From an uncultured Clostridia bacterium (GTDB lineage: Bacteria; Bacillota; Clostridia; Oscillospirales; Oscillospiraceae), in assembly GCA_945482615.1 (NCBI GenBank), contig CALYRG010000014.1, positions 1-33,332 on the forward strand: 33,332 nucleotides of DNA, read 5' to 3'. The notes beneath the pieces were generated by a model that worked only from the letters and a program-made list of their open reading frames with translations, was not told the origin of the DNA and made no database searches. Of this stretch, positions 22,451 through 30,873 are shown piece after piece (the first letter of the stretch is position 1; each line of letters opens with the position of its first letter). A program made the translations under genes and the position numbers.

Positions 22451-23807
22451 CCGCAACAAATACTTTTTCGGTCTGGGCACCGTTGGCCGGGATATGTTCT
22501 ACGCCTTTGAGTCCAACGCCATCCTCTATTTTCTGTCCGATGTCCTGTCTCTGCCCCTGTGGGTCTTCGCCGCCACCAGCATGGTGCTGTCCGTGCTGCG
22601 TATCTTTGACGCCCTGAACGATCCCATCACCGGCCTCATCATCGACAACATCCACTCCCCCTGGGGCAAGTTCAAGCCCGCCATTGCCGTAGGCGGCGTG
22701 CTCAGTGCGTTGTTCTACCTGGTTCTGTTCGGCGGCATCGGCACCGGCTGGAGCTTCATCATCTTCTTTGCCGTCGCCTACCTTCTGTGGGACATCAGCT
22801 ATGGCATCAACGACATTGCCTACTGGACCCTGCTCCCCGCCCTCAGCACCGACCAGAAGCAGCGGGAGAAGAACGGCGCCTTCGCCCGGATCTGCGCCAA
22901 CATCGGCATGTTTGCCATCATGGTGCTCTGGCAGCCCATCACCCAGGCCATGGGCAACACCCCCAAGGCCTGGTTCCAGGTGGCCCTTGTGATGTGCGCA
23001 GCCTATCTCGGCTTCCTGTGCTTCCCCATTTTCGGCGTGAAGGAGGACCGCTCCATCGTCCAGTCCGAGGAAAAGACCACCCTGCGTCAGATGTGGGACG
23101 CCCTGACCAAAAACGACCAGCTGCTTTGGACCACCCTGTCTATGGGCCTGTTCATGGTGGGCTACTGCACCACCACCGGCTTTTCCATCTACTATATGAA
23201 GTACCTGTTCGGCAACGTGGACATGTATGCCGTGCTGGCAGCCGTCTGCGGCGTGGCCCAGCTGGCCGCCCTGTCCGTATTTCCCCTGTTCTCCAAAAAG
23301 TGGAACCGCCGCCAGCTGTACGCCGGCTCTACCGTGCTGGTTGTCGCGGGGTACCTGGTGTTCTTCTTCGCTGATCGCTCTCTGATCCTCATCGCCCTGT
23401 CTGCGGTACTGCTGTTCCTGGGCCAGGCCTTCATCCAGCTGCTGATGCTCATGTTCCTGGCGGACACCATCGAGTACGGCCAGTGGAAGCTGGGCAAGCG
23501 CAGCGAGTCCATCACCTTCTCCATCCAGCCTCTGATCAACAAGATCGGCGGCGCTCTGTCCACCGGCGTCATCAGCATCACCCTGATCCTCTCCGGCATC
23601 AAGCGGGGGGAGGAAACCGCCGCCGCCATCGGCACTGCCGGTCAGAACATCGTGAAAATCTCCATGCTGGCCATCCCCCTGGTGCTCATCGTCCTGGGCT
23701 ACTTCATCTACCTGAAGAAGTACCGCATTGACGAGGCCTTCTACGCCTCTATCCTCAGGGATCTGGAGGAGCGGGGCGAGCTGAAGTCCAGCCAGGAGCA
23801 GACCTGA
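22434..23807 (+). CDS. GPH-family sugar:cation symporter (galactoside unit)
   Basis: A 457-aa, 12-helix MelB-like transporter. The cation-site motif VLRIFDALNDPITG and the loop SPWGKFKP are present, along with a second conserved region LADTIEYGQWKLGKRSE late in the protein. The start is ATG 22434 inside the end of the galactosidase gene, with GAGGAGGAAG just upstream. Context gives it a role in import of alpha-galactosides such as melibiose or raffinose; this is inference. It is a different paralogue from the symporter at 7548-8927. Confidence 0.92.
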   Translation: MKNQNNRNKYFFGLGTVGRDMFYAFESNAILYFLSDVLSLPLWVFAATSMVLSVLRIFDALNDPITGLIIDNIHSPWGKFKPAIAVGGVLSALFYLVLFGGIGTGWSFIIFFAVAYLLWDISYGINDIAYWTLLPALSTDQKQREKNGAFARICANIGMFAIMVLWQPITQAMGNTPKAWFQVALVMCAAYLGFLCFPIFGVKEDRSIVQSEEKTTLRQMWDALTKNDQLLWTTLSMGLFMVGYCTTTGFSIYYMKYLFGNVDMYAVLAAVCGVAQLAALSVFPLFSKKWNRRQLYAGSTVLVVAGYLVFFFADRSLILIALSAVLLFLGQAFIQLLMLMFLADTIEYGQWKLGKRSESITFSIQPLINKIGGALSTGVISITLILSGIKRGEETAAAIGTAGQNIVKISMLAIPLVLIVLGYFIYLKKYRIDEAFYASILRDLEERGELKSSQEQT

Positions 23808-23830
23808 TCCTATTCCATACATATATGGTG

Positions 23831-23858
23831 CTCCGGAGCGGGTGTGTTCGCTCCGGAG
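23831..23858. other. Perfect hairpin between symporter and AEC permease genes
   Basis: CTCCGGAGCG (23831-23840) and CGCTCCGGAG (23849-23858) pair over 10 bp around GGTGTGTT; each arm also contains the palindrome CTCCGGAG. No T tract follows, so it is more likely an mRNA-stability or processing hairpin, or a protein site, than a terminator. Confidence 0.6.
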
Positions 23859-23876
23859 TAGCCGCGGAGGCAATCT

Positions 23877-24797
23877 ATGAACATAAGCGCACTGTTCCAT
23901 CTTCAGATTATGATGTTCCTGCTGATGGGAACCGGTATTCTTCTGAGAAAAAAGAACATCATCACCCCGGAGGGGAAGAAGTGTCTGACGGATCTCATCA
24001 TCGACCTTCTTCTTCCCTGCAATATCATCCATTCCTTCTGCGTCAGGCTGAGCCAGGAGATTCTGGTCAGCTGTATTCAGATTCTGTTTGTCAGCATCGC
24101 CCTGCAGCTGCTGTGCGTCCTCATTGCCGCCACTGCCTACCGCCGGGTGCCAAAGCAGCAGCGGATGTGCCTGCAGTTTGGCACTGTCTGCTCCAACTCC
24201 GTCTTCCTGGGTAACCCCGTGGCCGAAGGACTCTACGGCAGCCTGGGACTGCTGTACGCTTCGGTGTACGTTGTTCCCGTGCGCATGGTGGTATGGTCGG
24301 TAGGTGTGTCCTACTTTACCCAAAGCCCTGATTTCAAATCCCTGATGAAAAAGGTTCTGACGCATCCGTGCATCATTGCGGTGGAAATCGGCGTTGTGCT
24401 GATGGTCACCCAGGCGCCTCTGCCCCTGTTCCTGGACAAGAGCATCACCGCCCTGAGTAACTGCATCACCGCCATCACCATGCTCTTTATCGGGACGGTG
24501 CTTGCCGATGCCGGGGTAAAGGGTGTCATCACCCCGACAACCCTGGGCTTCTCCTTTGTGCGGCTCATTGCCATTCCCACAATTGTGCTCCTGGGCTGCC
24601 TCATTTTCCACGTCAACGAAGTCGCCGCCGGTGTGGCCGTGGTTCTTGCCGCCATGCCCGCCGGTACCACCACCGCCATTCTGGCCTCCAAATACAACGG
24701 TGACGAAGCCTTTGCCAGCCGCTGTATCGTGCTGACCACCGTGCTGTCCATGGCGATGCTCCCGCTGTGGTGCATGATCCTGAACACCCTTTTCTGA
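23877..24797 (+). CDS. AEC (auxin efflux carrier) family permease
   Basis: A 306-aa membrane protein with about ten predicted helices, the N-terminal MFLLMGTGILLRKKNIIT feature of bacterial AEC transporters, and the central GTVCSNSVFLGNPV segment corresponding to the conserved Asn-Pro motif of the family. Bacterial members move malate, other organic acids or amino acids. The start ATG is 6 bases after GGAGG. The gap to the next gene is 19 bases, so it is likely co-transcribed with the hydrolase and YgjP genes. The substrate is unknown and the neighbours do not reveal it. Confidence 0.88.
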   Translation: MNISALFHLQIMMFLLMGTGILLRKKNIITPEGKKCLTDLIIDLLLPCNIIHSFCVRLSQEILVSCIQILFVSIALQLLCVLIAATAYRRVPKQQRMCLQFGTVCSNSVFLGNPVAEGLYGSLGLLYASVYVVPVRMVVWSVGVSYFTQSPDFKSLMKKVLTHPCIIAVEIGVVLMVTQAPLPLFLDKSITALSNCITAITMLFIGTVLADAGVKGVITPTTLGFSFVRLIAIPTIVLLGCLIFHVNEVAAGVAVVLAAMPAGTTTAILASKYNGDEAFASRCIVLTTVLSMAMLPLWCMILNTLF

Positions 24798-24816
24798 TCC
24801 CGGGGAGGAATCGTTT

Positions 24817-25638
24817 ATGACAGAAAAAATCTTCGAAACACCCAAAGGCCCCATCCATTACTGGCTGAGCCAGCCCTTTGCCCCGGACACCGTGACGCTG
24901 GTGTTCCTGCCGGGACTGACGGCGGACCACCGCCTGTTTGACAAACAGATCGAATACTTTGCCTCCAAATACAATCTCTTTGTGTGGGACGCCCCGGGTC
25001 ACGCCGCCTCCTGGCCCTTCCGGCTGGACTTTACCCTGATGGACAAGGCCGGATGGCTCCATGACATCCTCCGTCAGGAGGGCATCACGAAGCCTGTGAT
25101 CGTGGGCCAGTCCATGGGCGGCTATGTGGGACAGGCCTTCGCCCAGCAGTTCCCCGGAGTGCTCAGGGGCTTTGTGTCCATTGACTCCGCCCCTTTGCAG
25201 CGCAGGTATGTCACCGGTGCAGAAATCTGGCTGCTCAAGCGCATGGAGCCGGTGTACCTCCACTACCCCTGGAAGCTCCTTCTAAAGCAGGGCACCGAGG
25301 GTGTCGCCGAAACCGACTACGGCAGAGCCCTGATGCGGGATATCATGCTGGTCTACGATGGTGACCAGGCCCGGTACGCCAGGCTCAGCGGCCACGGCTT
25401 CCAAATGCTGGCAAATGCCATGGAGGCCGACCTGCCCTACGACATATCCTGCCCCGCCATGCTCATCTGCGGGAAAAAGGATCACGCCGGCTCCTGCATC
25501 CGCTACAACAAAGCCTGGCATAAGCACACCGGCATTCCCTTGCACTGGATTGAAAACGCCGGACACAATTCCAACACCGATGCACCGGAGACTGTCAACC
25601 GCCTGATTGAGGACTTCCTCCGGGAGCTTGACGCATGA
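24817..25638 (+). CDS. Alpha/beta hydrolase
   Basis: A 273-aa cytoplasmic alpha/beta-hydrolase-fold protein. The nucleophile elbow is GQSMGGYVGQ (Ser near residue 96), the oxyanion-hole region is FLPGLTADHRLFD, the acid is probably Asp in ICGKKDHAGS, and the catalytic His is in IENAGHNSN close to the C-terminus. GGGGAGGA precedes ATG 24817. The gene overlaps the next by 4 bases (ATGA), so they are translationally coupled. The family covers esterases, lipases and C-C hydrolases; no specific activity can be assigned. Confidence 0.88.
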   Translation: MTEKIFETPKGPIHYWLSQPFAPDTVTLVFLPGLTADHRLFDKQIEYFASKYNLFVWDAPGHAASWPFRLDFTLMDKAGWLHDILRQEGITKPVIVGQSMGGYVGQAFAQQFPGVLRGFVSIDSAPLQRRYVTGAEIWLLKRMEPVYLHYPWKLLLKQGTEGVAETDYGRALMRDIMLVYDGDQARYARLSGHGFQMLANAMEADLPYDISCPAMLICGKKDHAGSCIRYNKAWHKHTGIPLHWIENAGHNSNTDAPETVNRLIEDFLRELDA

Positions 25639-26192
25639 CAGCTATGGAACCGATCGCCTATCAGCTGACCCGCTCTGACCGGAAGACCGTCTCCATTCAG
25701 ATCACCCCCCAGGGGGAGCTCCTGGTGCGCTGTCCCAGGCGTATGCGCGCATCGGATGTGGACACCTTTGTACAAAGCAAGCGGAGCTGGATTGAAAAAC
25801 ACCTGGCCTCCCGGGAGCCTTCCCAGCCTCCTCTGACGAAGCCTGAGCACCAGGCTCTGGCCCGGCAGGCCGCCGCGGTTCTCCCGGAAAAAGCTGCCCG
25901 GTACGCTGCCCGTCTGGGTGTCAGCTTCGGGCGGATCACCATCCGCACCCAGCGGAAGCGCTGGGGCAGCTGCTCGGCACAGGGCAATCTCAGCTTCAAC
26001 TGCCTTCTGATGCTGGCCCCGGAGGCGGTGCAGGACTATGTGGTGCTCCATGAGCTGTGCCATCGGAAGCAAATGAATCACTCCCCCCGGTTCTGGGCGC
26101 TGGTGGAGCACTTCATGCCTGACTATAAAACCCATGTGGCCTGGCTCAAGACCCATGGGGCTGCGCTCCTGTCCCGAATTCCCGAAAGATAG
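25635..26192 (+). CDS. YgjP-type zinc metallopeptidase-like protein (DUF45)
   Basis: A 185-aa protein of the YgjP/WLM family. It shows the KRWGSCSAQGNLSFN segment and the zinc motif HELCHRKQMNHSPRFW (His-Glu-x2-His plus a downstream His), the standard YgjP signature. The N-terminus has the usual RKTVSIQI strand. The start ATG overlaps the hydrolase stop (ATGA) and has GGGAG 8 bases upstream. Cytoplasmic; the physiological substrate of this family is poorly defined. Confidence 0.9.
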   Translation: MTAMEPIAYQLTRSDRKTVSIQITPQGELLVRCPRRMRASDVDTFVQSKRSWIEKHLASREPSQPPLTKPEHQALARQAAAVLPEKAARYAARLGVSFGRITIRTQRKRWGSCSAQGNLSFNCLLMLAPEAVQDYVVLHELCHRKQMNHSPRFWALVEHFMPDYKTHVAWLKTHGAALLSRIPER

Positions 26193-26195
26193 CGC

Positions 26196-26224
26196 TTGAC
26201 TTATCCCCATTTGGGTAGGATAAT
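26196..26224 (+). promoter_or_regulatory. Promoter of the first LRR-like gene
   Basis: TTGACT (26196-26201), 17-base spacer, GATAAT (26219-26224), immediately after the YgjP stop. Confidence 0.78.
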
Positions 26225-26285
26225 AAATGGTACTGTTTTCCAAAGAACTACCGGGCGGACTGCCCAGGCAAGGAGGCTCTTCCCT

Positions 26286-27845
26286 TTGAGCGGCAAAAAG
26301 AATCTTCTGATCGTATTACTGATGATCGTTCTTCTGGGCGTGGTCGCCGGTGGACTGGTGTGGAACGCCACGCACTACACCATGATCGACTTCAAGTTCT
26401 ATCCCCGGGACGCGGCGGTCCTGGATCTGCGGGATCAGGCTCTGACGGTTTCCCAGTATGAGCGGTTTGTCCGCCAGCTGCCGGATTGCCGGATCCGCTG
26501 GAACATCCCCTTTCAGGGTCAGACCTATCCGGACACCACTGACACCGTTACAATCACCTCCCTGTCGGAAAGCGATATCCGCATTCTCGGCTACTTTCCC
26601 AGCCTGAAAACCGTGGAGGCCGAGGGCTGCACCGACTATGCCGCGCTGCAGCTGCTGTGTCAGACCCTGCCGGAGGTCACCGTCCGCTACAGCATTCCTC
26701 TGGGCGGCACAGCCTATCCTTCCGGGGCGGACACCGTACTCCTCACCGGTGTGACCCAGGAGGAGGTTTCCCTTCTGAAATATCTGCCGAACCTGCGTTC
26801 CGTCGCCCTTGCGGGGGGCGACTGCCTGGACGGCGCGGATGATCTGCAGAAGTATTGTCAAAAGAATACTATTTCCTTCCACCTGCAATTCGGCAGCGAA
26901 ACCGTCCCCACCTCTGCCGCCGAGCTGACCATCTCCGGTGCCACCGAGGGCGACCTTTCCCTGCTTTCCCTGCTGCCGGAGCTGAAAAAGCTGCAGCTTC
27001 ATGATCCGGCCGCCTCCGCCCAGACCGTCACCGGCCTTTCCAAGGCCTATCCAAAGCTCAGCGTCAGCTGGAATAAGACCGTCTGGGGGTCCACCGTGGA
27101 AAACGGCGTGGAGGAGCTGGATCTGTCTGCCGCCACTCCCACCACCCTGGAGGAGGTGGAAGCTGCCTGCGCCTATTTCCCCACCCTGAAAGAGGTCTTC
27201 CTGGGCCGGTGCGACCAGCTGGACTACGAAAAAATCGCCGACTACCGGGAGCGGAGCCGGAGCCAGTACAAGGTGGTCTGGACCGTAAACTTCCGGGATA
27301 AGATGTTCGTCCGCTCGGATGAAAAGTCCTTCTTCCCCTGCCATCCCAACAATGGACGGCTCTGCAACTTCAACGATACCGATGCCAAAAATCTGAAGTA
27401 TCTGGAGGAGGTGGAGGCCATTGACGTGGGCCACATGCCCCTGACCGATTCCAGCTGGCTCAAGTACATGCCGAAGCTGAAATACCTGATCCTGTCCTGG
27501 ACCGGCGTGACCAACCTGGACGGCATTGAAAACTGCAAGGAGCTTATTTTCCTGGAGTGCACGGATGGCCCCCTGAAATCCATTGAGGGTATCCAGGAAT
27601 GCACCGCCCTGGAGGATGTGAACCTCAGCGCCACCCCCGCAGACATTACGCCCCTTCTCGACATGCCCTGGCTGAACAGTGTATACCTGATCTACTGCAG
27701 AGGCGGCGATGCCTATAAGGTTTCCCAGGCGCTGCCCGACACCCGGGTGTGCGCCAGCGGCGATGCTTCTGTGGGCGGCGGCTGGCGGCGGCTTCCAAAC
27801 TACTACGCCATGCGCGATGCCCTGGGCGCCTACTACATGAATTGA
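26286..27845 (+). CDS. Membrane-anchored leucine-rich-repeat-like surface protein 1
   Basis: A 519-aa protein of unknown function. After a short basic start (SGKKN) comes one membrane helix (about residues 7-27), which should anchor a large extracellular region. The outside part consists of repeated modules of about 70-80 residues, each with a strand such as IRWNIPFQG or VRYSIPLGG, then YP, a leucine-rich strand, and a line like YFPSLKTVEAEGCTDY. These pass into more regular leucine-rich repeats in the last third (LKYLILSWTGVTNLDGI). It ends with GWRRLPNYYAMRD-like sequence shared with its paralogue. The start is TTG 26286, 9 bases after AAGGAGG; the upstream in-frame region overlaps the promoter. 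No LPxTG- or NPQTN-like sorting motif is seen. It is clearly paralogous to the protein at 28937-30736, and a sortase gene lies between them. Confidence 0.82.
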   Translation: MSGKKNLLIVLLMIVLLGVVAGGLVWNATHYTMIDFKFYPRDAAVLDLRDQALTVSQYERFVRQLPDCRIRWNIPFQGQTYPDTTDTVTITSLSESDIRILGYFPSLKTVEAEGCTDYAALQLLCQTLPEVTVRYSIPLGGTAYPSGADTVLLTGVTQEEVSLLKYLPNLRSVALAGGDCLDGADDLQKYCQKNTISFHLQFGSETVPTSAAELTISGATEGDLSLLSLLPELKKLQLHDPAASAQTVTGLSKAYPKLSVSWNKTVWGSTVENGVEELDLSAATPTTLEEVEAACAYFPTLKEVFLGRCDQLDYEKIADYRERSRSQYKVVWTVNFRDKMFVRSDEKSFFPCHPNNGRLCNFNDTDAKNLKYLEEVEAIDVGHMPLTDSSWLKYMPKLKYLILSWTGVTNLDGIENCKELIFLECTDGPLKSIEGIQECTALEDVNLSATPADITPLLDMPWLNSVYLIYCRGGDAYKVSQALPDTRVCASGDASVGGGWRRLPNYYAMRDALGAYYMN

Positions 27846-27886
27846 TCTTTTCACATCGGATTAAGGAATCCTTAATTTTCCGCCCC

Positions 27887-27916
27887 TTGACAGCCGGGGC
27901 CGCAGTGGCGTATAAT
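27887..27916 (+). promoter_or_regulatory. Strong sigma-A promoter of the sortase gene
   Basis: TTGACA (27887-27892), 18-base spacer, TATAAT (27911-27916), both hexamers perfect. A short A+T-rich hairpin with a TTTT tail (27860-27879) just before it may end the preceding transcript weakly. Confidence 0.87.
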
Positions 27917-27954
27917 GTGCCCAGACAGCTCAACCTATGGAGGTTTTTTCATAC

Positions 27955-28794
27955 ATGAAAACGAAAAAAATTCTGATAACCGTCCTCACGGTTCTTCTTT
28001 TGATCGCCTTCGGTGTCAGCGCGTTCCAGGTCATCCGGTATCTCGTGGAGAGCAGCCAGCAGAAGGCCATCAACCAGCAGCTGTCGGACATGGTTGCCAA
28101 CGCCCAGACCACCGCCGCCACCACTGAGGCTGCCGAGACTACCGCTGCAACCACGGAGCCCGCCGAGACCACCGAGGCCACCACGGAGCCCACCGGCCCC
28201 ACCGAGCCCAAGATGCTCCCGGGCTACGCCGACGTGTACGCGCTGAACAACGACATGGTGGGCTGGATCAAGATCGAGGGCACCACCCTGGATAACCCTG
28301 TGATGCAGACCCCCTCCAACCGGGACTACTACCTGAACCGGAGCTTTGAGAAGGAGCACAATGCCCATGGCTCCATCTATGCCTGGGCCGAGGCGGACAT
28401 CAACGCTCCCAGCGACAACATCACCCTTTTCGGTCACAACATGAAGGACGGCACTATGTTCGCCGCCCTGGCAGACTACACCGAGAAGGAGACCTGGGAG
28501 AAAAACCCCCTGATCTTCTTCGACACCCTCTACGAATACCAGACCTATAAGATCTTCGCGGTGTTCGCCACCTCCGCCAACATCGGTGAGGGCTTCACCT
28601 ATCACAAGTTTGTGGACGCAGCGGATCAGGATGCCTTTGACACCTTTGTGGCCAAATGCAAAAAGCTGGCCTATTACGACACCGGCATCACTCCGGTCTA
28701 CGGTGACAAGCTGCTGTGCCTGTCCACCTGTGAGTATTCCCACGACAACGGCCGTCTGGTGGTCTGCGCCGTGCGGATCACCCACGACAAATGA
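27955..28794 (+). CDS. Class B sortase
   Basis: A 279-aa membrane-anchored transpeptidase that links sorted proteins to the cell wall or to pilins. It has one N-terminal membrane helix (about residues 5-25), a Thr/Glu/Ala/Pro-rich linker (about 53-86) and the catalytic sortase domain. The triad is visible: His161 in TLFGHNM, Cys259 in LCLSTCEYS, and Arg274 in VVCAVRI. The region VGWIKIEGTTLDNPVMQ and the ending LSTC-E-Y fit class B. The start is ATG 27955, with TGGAGG 11 bases upstream; an earlier ATG at 27937 sits inside the ribosome-site region. The gene lies alone between two paralogous LRR-like genes, each with its own promoter. No evident substrate with a sorting signal is encoded in the window. 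Confidence 0.93.
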   Translation: MKTKKILITVLTVLLLIAFGVSAFQVIRYLVESSQQKAINQQLSDMVANAQTTAATTEAAETTAATTEPAETTEATTEPTGPTEPKMLPGYADVYALNNDMVGWIKIEGTTLDNPVMQTPSNRDYYLNRSFEKEHNAHGSIYAWAEADINAPSDNITLFGHNMKDGTMFAALADYTEKETWEKNPLIFFDTLYEYQTYKIFAVFATSANIGEGFTYHKFVDAADQDAFDTFVAKCKKLAYYDTGITPVYGDKLLCLSTCEYSHDNGRLVVCAVRITHDK

Positions 28795-28805
28795 TTCTGC
28801 CAGAT

Positions 28806-28841
28806 AAGCCCGGGGAACGCTGCCGTCCTCCGGGCTTCGAT
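28806..28841 (+). terminator. Terminator after the sortase gene
   Basis: Stem AAGCCCGG (28806-28813) with CCGGGCTT (28830-28837), 16-base loop, followed by CGATTTTC. Confidence 0.72.
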
Positions 28842-28867
28842 TTTCTCTGTTGGCAAGCTTCTGCGGA

Positions 28868-28896
28868 TTGACGCGGAGGTCAACCCGTGGTATAAT
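28868..28896 (+). promoter_or_regulatory. Strong promoter of the second LRR-like gene
   Basis: TTGACG (28868-28873), 17-base spacer, TATAAT (28891-28896). Confidence 0.87.
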
Positions 28897-28936
28897 AAGC
28901 TGAATTTCCGAACGATTGGATCAGGAGGTCAAAACG

Positions 28937-30736
28937 GTGAAAAAGAAGACAGTTACCGTTCTGATAGTCATTGTGCTGGTTCTGCTCATCGCAGTGTCCG
29001 GCGTCCTTGGCTACCTGTGGTATATGGAAAACCATATTTTTATTGAGGGCGCGGCATATCCCATCAACGCCCTGGAGCTGGATTTGCGGGAGAAGGACAT
29101 TTCCACCGCCCATTACGATGCCCTTCACGCCCAGCTGCCGGGCTGCCGCATCCTGTGGAACGTCCCCTTCCGGGGGAGCCGCTACCCCAACGACACCCGG
29201 GAGCTGACCATCCCCGACCTGAACCAGGCGGATGTGGGGCTGATCGATACCTATTTTCCCTCCCTTCAGACCCTGGATGCCTCCGGCTGTACGGACTACG
29301 CCCTGCTGGAAAAGACGAGTGCCGACCACCCGGACTGGGATGTCATCTACCAGGTGGATATCGGCGGCTCTGCGTATGCGCCGGACACCGCCTCCCTGGA
29401 GCTGGAAAAGGGCCAGTATGATCTGGATACCCTGCGAATGAACCTTGTCCATCTTCCCAATGTCACCGCCATCCGCCTGCGGATGCCGGAGCTGACTTTG
29501 GAGGAGCTGGAAGCACTGAAGGCGGACTTTGAAAACATCGAGTTTACCTACACCGTGGAGCTTCTGGGGCAGGAGTATGAGGGCGACGCTCAGGAGCTGG
29601 ATCTGTCCGCCCTGGATCCTGCCGATATGAGCGCCGTGCTGGAAAAGCTGCCCATGCTTTCCCAGCTGAGGCGGATCGAGCTGATGAATGGAGCCGAGTC
29701 TCCCTTCACCAAGGCCGACGTAAAAACGCTGATGGATGCCGTTCCCCAGGCCGCCATCCACTACACCTTCCAGCTGTTTGGTGTGGATGTCTCCACCGAC
29801 TATGCGGAGGATCTGACCTTCAAGAACGAGAAGCTGGGGGACGAATACGAAGCCGAGCTCCGGGAAGCCCTGGACATCATGCCCCTGTGCCCCCGAATCG
29901 TGCTGGACAACTGCAGATTCTCCGACGAGCTTCTGGCCCAGCTCCGGGACGACTACCGGGGCAGAACCAAGATCGTCTGGCGTGTGTGGTTCGGCGAAAA
30001 CATGGCCGGCTCCAGCCTTACAGATGCCACTGCCATCCGGGTATGCTACGGTCTGCTTGACAGCAACTGCAAGGATCTGGTGTACTGCGAGGATGTCGTG
30101 TACATGGACATCGGCCACAACGAATGGCTCACCGACGCCAGCTTTATTGCCGGTATGCCGAAGCTGCGCTACCTGATCATCTCCGGTTCCTCCATCAAAA
30201 CCCTGGAGCCCTTCCGGGTATGCAAGGAACTGAAGTTCCTGGAGCTTACCTACTGCGGTTATATCGACGATCTGTCGCCTCTTGCCGACTGTGTCTCCCT
30301 GGAAATGCTGAACGTCAGCAACACCAAGGTCAAGGATTTCACCCCTCTGGATAACCTGCCGCTGACCAGCTTCTTCTGCACGGCCTGGGAGGCAAAGGAC
30401 TGGGTGAGCGCTGATCAGAAGGAACACTTCAAGGCCACGCACCCCGACTGCCTTGCAAAATTCGGCAAATACCATCCCTACAACAGCGCCGGCTGGCGGT
30501 ACGCCGACGATAAGAACACCGAAACCCTTCCCTACTATCAGCAGATCCGGGACGTGTTCATGTATGACATCTATCCCAACTGCCCCAACAATGTGGGCTG
30601 GTACTACGAGGAGAAAACCAAGTGGACCGTGGTTCCGGCAGAGGAAATGGAACCGGCTCCCCAGCCGGAAGAAACACAGCAGGCTGCTCCGGATGCCGAA
30701 ACCGAGCCCACGGTTCCGCCGGAAACGGAAACCTGA
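28937..30736 (+). CDS. Membrane-anchored leucine-rich-repeat-like surface protein 2
   Basis: A 599-aa paralogue of the protein at 26286-27845, of unknown function. A basic MKKK start is followed by one membrane helix (about residues 5-28), then the same repeating modules (CRILWNVPFRG, YFPSLQTLDASGCTDY) and, in the last third, regular leucine-rich repeats (KLRYLIISGSSIKTLEPF, LEMLNVSNTKVKDF). The conserved end region GWRY...LPYYQQIRDVF matches the paralogue. It then adds a Pro/Glu/Thr-rich tail of about 30 residues that could cross the cell wall or be a flexible linker. GTG 28937 is used, with AGGAGG 8 bases upstream; a TTG at 28916 is upstream of that ribosome site. No sorting signal is present. 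Genetic linkage with the sortase suggests a shared surface function. Confidence 0.83.
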   Translation: MKKKTVTVLIVIVLVLLIAVSGVLGYLWYMENHIFIEGAAYPINALELDLREKDISTAHYDALHAQLPGCRILWNVPFRGSRYPNDTRELTIPDLNQADVGLIDTYFPSLQTLDASGCTDYALLEKTSADHPDWDVIYQVDIGGSAYAPDTASLELEKGQYDLDTLRMNLVHLPNVTAIRLRMPELTLEELEALKADFENIEFTYTVELLGQEYEGDAQELDLSALDPADMSAVLEKLPMLSQLRRIELMNGAESPFTKADVKTLMDAVPQAAIHYTFQLFGVDVSTDYAEDLTFKNEKLGDEYEAELREALDIMPLCPRIVLDNCRFSDELLAQLRDDYRGRTKIVWRVWFGENMAGSSLTDATAIRVCYGLLDSNCKDLVYCEDVVYMDIGHNEWLTDASFIAGMPKLRYLIISGSSIKTLEPFRVCKELKFLELTYCGYIDDLSPLADCVSLEMLNVSNTKVKDFTPLDNLPLTSFFCTAWEAKDWVSADQKEHFKATHPDCLAKFGKYHPYNSAGWRYADDKNTETLPYYQQIRDVFMYDIYPNCPNNVGWYYEEKTKWTVVPAEEMEPAPQPEETQQAAPDAETEPTVPPETET

Positions 30737-30778
30737 CCTATCCCTGTCAGGCACCGACTTTGGTGCTGTCGCAGCATC

Positions 30779-30812
30779 GTGCTCGCCCCTCAAAAAGGGT
30801 AAGGCACTTTTT
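30779..30812 (+). terminator. Probable terminator of the second LRR-like gene
   Basis: An imperfect stem with GTGC (30779-30782) and CCCT (30787-30790) pairing with AGGG (30796-30799) and GCAC (30804-30807), followed by five T. Confidence 0.55.
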
Positions 30813-30820
30813 CCGTCAAT

Positions 30821-30866
30821 GAACCCGGGAGGAACAGCGGAGCACTCCGCTGTTCCTCCCGGGTTC
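30821..30866. terminator. Very long perfect hairpin between convergent genes
   Basis: Arms 30821-30842 and 30845-30866 are perfect reverse complements over 22 bases (arm begins GAACCCGGGAGGAACAGCGG). It separates the second LRR-like gene from folD. U tracts are poor on both sides, so it may act as a bidirectional transcription barrier or RNA 3'-end stabiliser. Confidence 0.65.
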
Positions 30867-30873
30867 TGTTGTT

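Noticed and set aside
22413..24854. A very long open frame on the minus strand antisense to the symporter and AEC genes
   Set aside because: It is a by-product of high G+C codon use in the real genes; the translation is Gly/His/Gln-rich low complexity, with no domain motif and no ribosome site.
28108..28210. Threonine/glutamate codon repeats in the sortase linker as a tandem DNA repeat or phase-variable tract
   Set aside because: The units are imperfect at DNA level and keep frame; this is an ordinary low-complexity stalk.
28880..30793. Long minus-strand open frame opposite the second LRR-like gene
   Set aside because: Same antisense artefact; the plus-strand gene has promoter, ribosome site, membrane helix and a paralogue.
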